Under the pieces are notes generated by a model that worked only from the letters and a program-made list of their open reading frames with translations, had not been told where the DNA came from and did no database searches. A program made the position numbers and the translations under genes. From positions 1-44,789 of the forward strand of contig CAZOKZ010000039.1 in assembly GCA_964580585.1 (NCBI GenBank): 44,789 nucleotides of DNA, written 5' to 3'. How positions within the stretch are numbered: the first letter of the stretch is position 1; the number at the start of each line of letters is the position of its first letter. The DNA is from CAZOKZ01 sp964580585 (GTDB lineage Bacteria > Sumerlaeota > Sumerlaeia > SLMS01 > JAHLLQ01). This document shows positions 18,601 to 24,782 of the stretch, in pieces.

Positions 18601-19707
18601 GTCCTGGATGTTGTCCGACGAAATCGCCATTTCGTCTTTGGCGACTTTGTAAATGTCGGCGAGCATGTGAAATGCTGACCACATCGAGGAAACTTTGTGC
18701 TTGTTGTTTGTCGGCCCCGGATTTGGCGCCGTGTAGGTCATTTTGCCCGCGTTGACGTTTGTTTCATCGCCGACATACGCATACATCAGTTCTGCCGTGT
18801 TGTCCGCCGCATTGTCGTTTGTCCAAATCTTGAAGCGGTTCTTGCCACCAATACCACCATGGTAGCCGTTCAGATAGACATTGAATGTGGGGTTGTCTTT
18901 CCAAGCGGTGAAGGACACTTTACCCGTCGCATCGGTAAAGATGTCCCGGATGATCATGGCGCCGCCGGTTTCCTGGACTTCGAGTTCGGCGCCTTGAATG
19001 GGCAGATCGATGAAGGTTCCGTCGGGTTTGAGGCCTTTCCATTTGGCTTCGACGGTGATGGTGTCGCCGTTATTGATTGCTTTTGTTCCACTGGCTTTTG
19101 TTTCGCCACTTTTGGAACTTTTTGCCTTCTCCCGCGCTTCGAGCACTTTCTTGAATTCAACGTCGAAAACCGCGTTATCCTCTTTGGAAAGTTCGGAGGA
19201 ATCCTTGGAATTCGGGAAATTCTTGACGATGAATTCCTGGCCCAGTGCGTCTTCGTAATTGGCGCCGTCATAAACAACGCCGTCCGAAACGACAAAGCAT
19301 CGAATCGAACGCATCACCACAACGTCGCCATCCATCAATTCCAGAGAAACCGAATATTCACCGTTGGAAGCTGCAAATGAAGCCTCCAAGGCGATTTCGG
19401 CCGTGTTGCCGGATACCGATATCGACTCCGGTGATACCGTTACATCGCCTGCGTCACTGTCGATTACGTCGGAATTCGCATCGACTACGGTGGCAACCGT
19501 CATTCCGTCCATAACTGCGCCCGACGAAAGCGTCGCAATCCCGCGATAAACGCCTTCTTCGGAGTAAGTACTGGTGCGGCTAAAGGTCGCATCATACAAC
19601 TTGGTCTTTGCCATCGTCGGCATGACCATCAGGCATGCAAACATCAGACAAAGCATCAACCGGATTGACCGGCAACTCGGAGATATTATATCCCGGTTCG
19701 AACTCAT
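15640..19707 (-). CDS. Large secreted protein with gluzincin-like zinc site and von Willebrand factor A domain
   Basis: A Sec signal peptide ends near residue 33 (LMLCLMFACLMVMPTMA). Beta-rich, Ig-like segments follow to about residue 300. At 413-417 there is HELGH with MSEGFANW following (E465), the layout of a gluzincin metallopeptidase with Glu as third ligand. A VWA domain spans about 740-910 with a complete MIDAS: DSSGS at 745-749, GGTQIDFG, and FTDG with D857. A beta-sandwich resembling bacterial pre-peptidase C-terminal domains lies near 975-1055 (WVTDPTGNIIGADYDTDG). The last 80 residues are charged and rich in Ser, Asp and Arg. No membrane anchor or sorting motif is seen. The start has AAGGGGG upstream. 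A role in surface adhesion or proteolysis is inference. Whether the peptidase is active is unknown. Confidence 0.9.
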   Translation of the reverse strand: MSSNRDIISPSCRSIRLMLCLMFACLMVMPTMAKTKLYDATFSRTSTYSEEGVYRGIATLSSGAVMDGMTVATVVDANSDVIDSDAGDVTVSPESISVSGNTAEIALEASFAASNGEYSVSLELMDGDVVVMRSIRCFVVSDGVVYDGANYEDALGQEFIVKNFPNSKDSSELSKEDNAVFDVEFKKVLEAREKAKSSKSGETKASGTKAINNGDTITVEAKWKGLKPDGTFIDLPIQGAELEVQETGGAMIIRDIFTDATGKVSFTAWKDNPTFNVYLNGYHGGIGGKNRFKIWTNDNAADNTAELMYAYVGDETNVNAGKMTYTAPNPGPTNNKHKVSSMWSAFHMLADIYKVAKDEMAISSDNIQDVFFGAINTVANNSAEIGTFVGNSRFGNGVYILSGDRYDIDVIAHELGHQFDNDASAINGQGGKHNGSNQYDYPGGANGNPFTNQNKQLSNRLAMSEGFANWLGIAIPEKSAYKGTLKNVGNKRYEDTEDANLVMVPETNKSGNAAAQNTEYRGEDTEQAIMAILWDLYDGGPENYSVLAGLTDQTAMGLGGVWTNIKAGGALKADNLEDGIHSFWQKHYLPGNDVTKITINGLRAAETFAQMGVAPVLTDPIRNTKLEILNDVNKPLIFKWKKNNQTGNAIYNHNEFKLVLYKADDLTSILFQKDVGNVVQYELTLAEKNQLVTTIDTYRGDIMAVVYGKSTTAAANGHIDTGFYASNGNRLLLQDINRFAAMVVDSSGSNTSTDPNNLRIAAAKASVRRLISQADAAADPTKVPDEAAAIDFDSSVRILSNFADPDVVEPTLNAIDSSGGTQIDFGINAAINLLDAKTLGLNPLQVRDRSAIFVFTDGQNGSGIGPVITAIINAINKGYRVHYGFLQPQNFKDEAYFTDPASKELSFSTIQEAVLASGGTYGVIGSAESQFAFVDQVFQKGLTNIDSPLDVGGQDIESNITNPATLQAPYEIRTYRVNLRRRDHVTVKVNATDFDPVVWVTDPTGNIIGADYDTDGNRQTEIPFTADDTGDFFVNVHAKGDGAGAFTVFVGIEEAMFFFCDDISLLTPGGIAGFADLSLIEVLDSPEGAIGYDKKSGLFTIVGANDGFDLEVDPNGNVTGIVTVEVRDGLGNLIDTADVPVVGRIDSSTRGSIGERAVEVRNRLKLKGKIDGPSGAPFSLSIKAEEEYRTPAFDIADIFDPEGGRPGFTADIKTMVNGFAKTRVEVVLLGIEPDSVCFELFEGPGAPVKNQSVEGVVGLTTSLIQIEGGTSKIKFKSAKYKGGSHDSKVESSDYKPGSARSDARLDSWRARVDARHDYMEPPDPEELSENSTVQRMDIRGPSTRMKVDFSGNGEN

Positions 19708-19921
19708 AGAGACCCCCTTGCGAAAATAAACTCATATGGCGGGTTTGCCCCACACACATGCCTCGATTTTCATCGAGTTAGATCCTTCGTATTTCAGGTT
19801 GTCTGCACGGTAGGACTAGCGCGTGAAGAGAGCAAGCTTTTCTTTTTTCACACGTCCCATTTTGAGTGACCGAAAATCGTTCAAAGCGGCTTGCGTTGCT
19901 TCCTGCAATCAGGGAAGACGA
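19708..19921. promoter_or_regulatory. Divergent intergenic region with short palindrome
   Basis: This gap separates the large secreted-protein gene (leftward) from the GT-C gene (rightward), so both promoters should lie here. A perfect 6-bp palindrome CTCGAT-TTTC-ATCGAG (19762-19777) could be an operator or the start of a leader hairpin. No convincing -35/-10 pair was identified. Confidence 0.35.
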
Positions 19922-21646
19922 ATGCCAAATGGAAATCGACTCGCTATTTTCCTGGAAAAAACGTCGCTCGCGCCAACGCCCCGGAGTGCCTTTTTGGCCT
20001 GTAACCTCAATAAAACCAACGCAACAAAGCCAGAACGACTTCTGTATGTACTGGCGAGTTTGTTTTATACGGTGTTTATTGTGCGCTCGGAGTTCACGGT
20101 CCTTGGCAAACCGATGTTCTGCCTCTTCGACGACGCAATGATCTCGATGCGGTATGCGCGCAATCTGGCTTCTGGATCAGGATTGTGCTGGAACTCGGGA
20201 CAACCTCCCATCGAGGGCATCAGCAATTTGCTTTGGACCCTCTGGATGGCGGTTATCCATCTACTGCCACTGCCCGATGGGTTGATGTCGCTGCCGGTGA
20301 TGATTAGTGGCGCAGTGCTGTTGCTGTTAAACATGTTCGTTACGGGCAAACTGGCAGACGAAATAACAGGTGGTTTGCAGGGACCCAGGCTGATAGCGGT
20401 TGGTCTGACTGGGCTTTGCTACAGTTTAGCCTACTGGACTTTGCTCGGCATGGAAGTCGGACTGCTCACACTTTTCACCAGCCTGCTCGTGTTATCTGCT
20501 CTTCGCTGGAGAAAAGCTCCCCATTCCCGATACTTAATCATTTTCCTCCTTATCGAAGTCCTCGCCGTTTTGACTCGACCCGACGCCGTTGTTCCAATCG
20601 GCGTGACTGGATTGTTTTTCGCTCTGCCTTTTCGTCATCGACGAGATGTCTGGGCCTTGGCGGCAATTGTCGCGGCAGGAGCAATCACAACGGGAGGCCT
20701 AACCGCGTTTCGTCTCGCTTATTTCGGCGACCCACTACCCAACACCTATTACCTGAAGGTTTACGGTATCCCGCTGGGAATGCGTCTGGAGCGCGGGCTG
20801 ACCGTTCTGGCAACGACAAGCATCCAAAATCTTTTCCTACCCATCGTCTTGATGGCGATCGGCGTTGGAATCGACGTGCGTCGTAAACGCCTCAGACACG
20901 GCGTGGCACTTCTGGCAACGCTTTTCACCGCTCAATGCGCGTACTCGGCTTATGTCGGTGGAGACGCGTGGGAATACTTTCGCATCCCGAACCGATATCT
21001 TTCGATTGCCTTTCCAGGGTTGTTTATCCTGACCGGATGGACAACGATTCGATTGGTTCGATGGGCAATGATTCGCCGACACAGAGTGGCTCAATCGCCG
21101 CTTTTTTGGCCAATGCGTCGTCCTGGATGGGTTCTGGCTCTGGTTTGGGTAACCGGAAACCTCGCCCCGATCATTCACTGGACGATCGATAACACCTATC
21201 AACATTCTGAAATGGTGGGCTGGACACGACTTGGTGTATTGCTTCGCGAGACAACCAGCGAAGACACCACGATCGCCGTTACCTGGGCAGGCGCCGTTCC
21301 ATACTTCTCCCGGCGCCCTTCAATCGACCTTCTTGGCAAAAGCGATCCAATTATTGCCCATCAATTACCCGTCCCCACAGCTCGTTTTGTCCCTGGGCAC
21401 AACAAATACAACATGAAATACAGTTTCGGTGAATTGAAACCAGACCTGATTGTTCATCTGTTTTATATCACGCCAGAACAAGGCAGATGGATTTTCGCGC
21501 AAGGGTACGAAATTTTGCCCAACGCCATCCTGGCGCGGGAACCGACCCGGAATAAATACGACCTCGAACGAATCAGCGCAGATTGGAACAAGGACGAGGA
21601 GTTGGAACGCGCAGTCCACGCCCATTCCCTGGACACCAATGGCTGA
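19922..21646 (+). CDS. GT-C type polytopic membrane glycosyltransferase
   Basis: A membrane protein of about 574 residues with roughly ten hydrophobic segments and a soluble C-terminal domain. The first outer loop contains CLFDDAMISMRYARNLASG then GQPPIEGISNLLWTLWMA. This is the DD-x-x-x-x-x-R-YARN and EG-x-S-N-LLW signature of GT-C enzymes that use polyprenyl-phosphate sugars (the DD is the putative catalytic pair). These enzymes glycosylate envelope polymers or lipids from the periplasmic side. The start is placed at ATG 19922, with AGGGAAGA upstream. The open frame begins at 19823, but that part lacks a ribosome binding site and reads poorly. Donor and acceptor are unknown. The downstream CBM9-like secreted protein follows after about 75 bp and may share the transcript. 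Confidence 0.82.
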   Translation: MPNGNRLAIFLEKTSLAPTPRSAFLACNLNKTNATKPERLLYVLASLFYTVFIVRSEFTVLGKPMFCLFDDAMISMRYARNLASGSGLCWNSGQPPIEGISNLLWTLWMAVIHLLPLPDGLMSLPVMISGAVLLLLNMFVTGKLADEITGGLQGPRLIAVGLTGLCYSLAYWTLLGMEVGLLTLFTSLLVLSALRWRKAPHSRYLIIFLLIEVLAVLTRPDAVVPIGVTGLFFALPFRHRRDVWALAAIVAAGAITTGGLTAFRLAYFGDPLPNTYYLKVYGIPLGMRLERGLTVLATTSIQNLFLPIVLMAIGVGIDVRRKRLRHGVALLATLFTAQCAYSAYVGGDAWEYFRIPNRYLSIAFPGLFILTGWTTIRLVRWAMIRRHRVAQSPLFWPMRRPGWVLALVWVTGNLAPIIHWTIDNTYQHSEMVGWTRLGVLLRETTSEDTTIAVTWAGAVPYFSRRPSIDLLGKSDPIIAHQLPVPTARFVPGHNKYNMKYSFGELKPDLIVHLFYITPEQGRWIFAQGYEILPNAILAREPTRNKYDLERISADWNKDEELERAVHAHSLDTNG

Positions 21647-21720
21647 AATTCCAATTGCCGAAACAAAATACACATGCCTGAATCAGACGATTGAAATGCT
21701 GAAAGGAAAAACCAACCGGT

Positions 21721-22596
21721 ATGCGTCCCTCACTCGCCCCCTCAAATTACTTGCTCGCTTCGCTCCTGCTGACTGCCGTCGCATGCGCCGCAGATACCTC
21801 CGACTCGAAAAAAAATACCATTCAAGAGCCCGACGCGCTCATTCCCTGGATCGCCACGCCAACCACGGACGGAAAAATATCGGAGGGTGAATATGAAGGC
21901 GCGTTGCGTGTGGAAATTGACGGTCTGACTCCGGACGAAAATCCCGGTTGGAATCCGTATAACAAAAAATCCATCGCCAAAGACGATCTGAGTTTCACGT
22001 TATTGGTCGGACACGACGGCAAGTGTCTGTATGTCGCTTTCGATATTACGGATAATTCAATTTGCTCGGACAATGTTCCTTACCCACGCGGGAGATATAT
22101 GGGTGTTTGGGAAGACGACTGTGCCGAAATTTGCCTGGATGGCGATTTGGATCGCGATGCCATCACCGAAGGCAGCCGACGCGGCGACGCATTAGGCGAC
22201 GAGGATTGGCAAGAAGGTTTCGTTCCGCATTACGGCATTCCCGACGATGTCTATTTCGATGATGGACACGGGGCTTATGGCACGGGGGACGGAGAATGGT
22301 TCGCTAGAACACGTTTACTGGATGAGCAGCATTGGCAGGTGGAATACCGCGTACCTTTCACATTGATCGATACAAAAAATGGCCCGGGGATTAAACCCGC
22401 CAAACCCGGCGATCTGATCGGATTCAATGCAATGATCAACGACGACGATCACGGCGGTGCACGCGAGCAGCAAGTTTCCTGGAACGGCATGAACCACGAA
22501 AACCAACTTTATTTACAACAAAGCGCGTGGTTGATTGTCAAATTAGCCGAAGCAAAAGTTGCCGAAGAAGTCGCCCCCGATCAGGAATCCGAATAA
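21721..22596 (+). CDS. Secreted protein with CBM9-like (DOMON-type) sugar-binding domain
   Basis: A 291-residue exported protein. The N-terminal signal (YLLASLLLTAVACAAD) may be cut by signal peptidase I after ACA. Its AVAC also resembles a weak lipobox, so an acylated form is possible. The body matches the carbohydrate-binding family 9-like fold: DGKISEGEYEGAL near the start, then LYVAFDITDN, WEDDCAEICLDGD, WQVEYRVPFTLI and IGFNAMINDDD. Such domains bind sugars, or heme in some homologues, at the cell surface. No catalytic domain is attached. AAAGGA lies upstream of the start. A GGGGACGGAG copy lies at 22285-22294, read here as GDGE. The 3' end overlaps the convergent synthase-like gene by 16 bases. 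Confidence 0.8.
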   Translation: MRPSLAPSNYLLASLLLTAVACAADTSDSKKNTIQEPDALIPWIATPTTDGKISEGEYEGALRVEIDGLTPDENPGWNPYNKKSIAKDDLSFTLLVGHDGKCLYVAFDITDNSICSDNVPYPRGRYMGVWEDDCAEICLDGDLDRDAITEGSRRGDALGDEDWQEGFVPHYGIPDDVYFDDGHGAYGTGDGEWFARTRLLDEQHWQVEYRVPFTLIDTKNGPGIKPAKPGDLIGFNAMINDDDHGGAREQQVSWNGMNHENQLYLQQSAWLIVKLAEAKVAEEVAPDQESE

Positions 22597-23408
22597 TTTC
22601 GGCGACGCGCCAGCACGAATTTCACCGCTTCCCATCTCGAAAATTCAACCGACGTGTCGAACACACGAAAACCGTTTTTTTCCAAGCGCGTAATCATCTC
22701 GTATTGCCAATCGATCAACGTTCCTACAAATGCACGCGAGCCATCATTGGGAATCGAATTCAAACGCGCTCGCGCCACATCTAGTTGTTCACGCAAACGT
22801 TTCGTTTCAAACCACATCAGGTCCTGGAACTGCGGTGTCACACGACGGTCTGCGATATCAGACGCAGAGACGCGAAAACGTTCCATTTCATCGTCAGGCA
22901 CAGAAATACGCCCGTGAGCGATTCCGTCCCCTAATCGTTGAATCAACACCGAATGCATCACACCTATCCCCAAAGCCTCGGCAAGCTCGACGCGCATGGA
23001 TTCCTCCGTCCCTAAGACCGAAAGCACCAAACGAGCAGGCCCAATCGCCAAGGATTGCAATACCGCGCGCAGTTGAGCCCAATCGCGATAACGACCTCGC
23101 GTCGCCAACGCATTCCAACCATCGACAACACCAATCCATATCGACCGCTTGCCGCCATGCGTCCTGCCAATTTCCCAAAAGGGACGGAGAACTGCATCCG
23201 CCGGTTCCGCGTCGCCACCAATCTGCATCGCTTCGTGTTGAAGAGCCATAAATACACGATGGCACTCTGCACCGCCAGAAGCAAGAGCGGTCGCGAACCT
23301 TTCTCCACAAGCGACATGCCATTCCAAAATCAAACGCACCGAATGTCGCTTCGCACGCGGCAATAATCGCATCGCCATGGAAACCACGGGTGGAAAAGAA
23401 GAGTTCAT
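22581..23408 (-). CDS. Squalene/phytoene synthase-family protein lacking the catalytic Asp motifs
   Basis: A 275-residue protein that aligns along the trans-isoprenyl head-to-head synthase family. The best-kept part is GRISVPDDEMERFRV and what follows (RRVTPQFQDLMWFETKRLRE, then GFRVFDTSVEFSRWEAVKF), matching the C-terminal half of HpnC/HpnD and CrtB. The two Asp-rich metal-binding motifs are not there. The first region (usually DDIxD) reads EWHVACGERF, and the second (usually DNxxDVxED) reads LIQRLGDGIAHG. It is therefore probably not a synthase but a non-catalytic or repurposed homologue. The start ATG 23408 overlaps the acpH stop in ATGA, a clear sign of translational coupling. One-mismatch GGGGACGGAG copies lie inside. 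Family call is from remembered patterns, not a search. Confidence 0.68.
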   Translation of the reverse strand: MNSSFPPVVSMAMRLLPRAKRHSVRLILEWHVACGERFATALASGGAECHRVFMALQHEAMQIGGDAEPADAVLRPFWEIGRTHGGKRSIWIGVVDGWNALATRGRYRDWAQLRAVLQSLAIGPARLVLSVLGTEESMRVELAEALGIGVMHSVLIQRLGDGIAHGRISVPDDEMERFRVSASDIADRRVTPQFQDLMWFETKRLREQLDVARARLNSIPNDGSRAFVGTLIDWQYEMITRLEKNGFRVFDTSVEFSRWEAVKFVLARRRNYSDS

Positions 23409-24031
23409 GGCCTGCGATTTTCCCGGCATTTCATGAGGTCTGTCACTTCAGAGTTCATTTGAGGGACGGAGGAAATCAAGTCCGGAAAAAACGCGTGAAA
23501 ATCATCGGCAAACGCATCATATTCTCGTACCAAATCATCCGCCGCTTCATCAAGCGCAACCCGCGCGCGCTTTAACCGACGCGACATCCGGGCAAGCGCT
23601 TCACGCAATCCATCGATTTCCGAATAATAGACAAACCCATCGCGTTCGGCAATTTTCCCCATCACAATTCGCATCCGGTCTGGCATGACCACCGTTTGCG
23701 TCGCCAGCGAATCGTAAACGCCATCGGCAAACACACGAAGAGATTGATCGGGTGAATATCTCTCCCAATCGGCGGCCAACAAATGATCGTAAAACATATC
23801 GGCCAACACGCCAGACAACTTGCCCCACCGGGGACGGAGACGTGCGCGTGTACGCGCCGTGACAGGATGCGCATCGGTGAACGCATCCACTCGCCGGTGA
23901 AGCAACACACCACAACGAACGCCAACGGGCAAGTCGTCGGGAATTCGCCCCTTGAGAAAATCCGCCATCAAGTTGCCCACTAACGATTCGGGCGTGCCAT
24001 CGGATAAATATGCGTGAGCCAGATAGTTCAT
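23405..24031 (-). CDS. acpH: Acyl carrier protein phosphodiesterase (DUF479)
   Basis: It removes the 4'-phosphopantetheine group from holo-acyl carrier protein, giving apo-ACP. The 208-residue length and the N-terminus MNYLAHAYLSDGTPESLVGNLMADF are those of AcpH, a divergent HD-type metal hydrolase. Family features in order are LVGNLMADFLKG, LHRRVDAFTDAHP and SGVLADMFYDHLLA, with the His and Asp of these segments as probable Mn ligands. The start has GAGGAA ten bases upstream. A GGGGACGGAG copy (24048-24057) lies right before that ribosome binding site and another (23830) lies inside the gene. It is coupled by ATGA overlap to the downstream synthase-like gene. Both genes relate to acyl or isoprenoid chemistry, but a joint function is inference. 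Confidence 0.92.
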   Translation of the reverse strand: MNYLAHAYLSDGTPESLVGNLMADFLKGRIPDDLPVGVRCGVLLHRRVDAFTDAHPVTARTRARLRPRWGKLSGVLADMFYDHLLAADWERYSPDQSLRVFADGVYDSLATQTVVMPDRMRIVMGKIAERDGFVYYSEIDGLREALARMSRRLKRARVALDEAADDLVREYDAFADDFHAFFPDLISSVPQMNSEVTDLMKCRENRRP

Positions 24032-24069
24032 TCAACACAATTCCTCGGGGGACGGAGAAACAATCAACG

Positions 24070-24741
24070 TCATGCCACGCACGGTTCAACTTCTTGCTTA
24101 TCCAACGTTCGCTTCCATTCCCAAAAACCCATTGTTGCAAGTCCCAAATAAACAAGAAAGAGTATCGCCGTGGGAACCAAGCCTTTTTCCAGATAATTCA
24201 TCGGCGCCAGAATATCCACGGTAATCCAAATAATCCAACACTCAATAAACCTCCGTGCCATTAAATATTGCGCGATCAAACTGAACACCGTCGTCGCCGC
24301 ATCATGATAAGGCAATGCGGGTTCTGGAAAAAAACCAGCCTTACCGCCAATCCACATGGCATAGCCCCAAAGGAATGTAACGAAAACACCCGTAATATAC
24401 CATTCCATAAGTTGCTGCGAAGTGAGCCGGTTTACAACAAAATCATCCAGGCGTTCTTTTTCGCGACCACCTCTCATCCAATAAATCCAACCATAGATTT
24501 GCATGGGTAAAAAGATGGCAAAAAGAATCGTGTCCGAAACAAAACCATATTTATAGAAAACGAAAACATAGATAATAACATTCAATACACCAATAGGCCA
24601 ACCTGCGATTTTTTCTTTTGCGATTAAATAAACCGAAATGATTCCTGTCAAAAATCCCATCAGTTCGATATAAAACATCAAGGGATCGCCTGGGCTACTG
24701 ACGAACAGTCCCAAGAAAAAATTCCAAATACTATCAAACAT
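24070..24741 (-). CDS. pnuC: Nicotinamide riboside transporter PnuC
   Basis: An inner-membrane facilitator for nicotinamide riboside, feeding NAD salvage. The 223-residue length and about seven membrane helices fit the PnuC family, of SemiSWEET-related fold. Diagnostic segments are IELMGFLTGIISVYLIAKE, the signature GWPIGVLNVIIYVFVFYKYG, then MQIYGWIYW and the aromatic-rich WIIWITVDILAPMNYLEKGL. Charged residues cluster at the two ends. It lies about 40 bp downstream of comEC on the same strand and is followed by acpH. No NAD-responsive riboswitch was recognised upstream. The window also holds nadD, about 12 kb away, so NAD supply has two genes here without being an operon. The local DNA is AT-richer than its neighbours, as is common for membrane proteins. 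Confidence 0.94.
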   Translation of the reverse strand: MFDSIWNFFLGLFVSSPGDPLMFYIELMGFLTGIISVYLIAKEKIAGWPIGVLNVIIYVFVFYKYGFVSDTILFAIFLPMQIYGWIYWMRGGREKERLDDFVVNRLTSQQLMEWYITGVFVTFLWGYAMWIGGKAGFFPEPALPYHDAATTVFSLIAQYLMARRFIECWIIWITVDILAPMNYLEKGLVPTAILFLVYLGLATMGFWEWKRTLDKQEVEPCVA

Positions 24742-24782
24742 CTTCTAGCCTTTCTGTTCAAAAGGTAAATATCGGATTCGCT

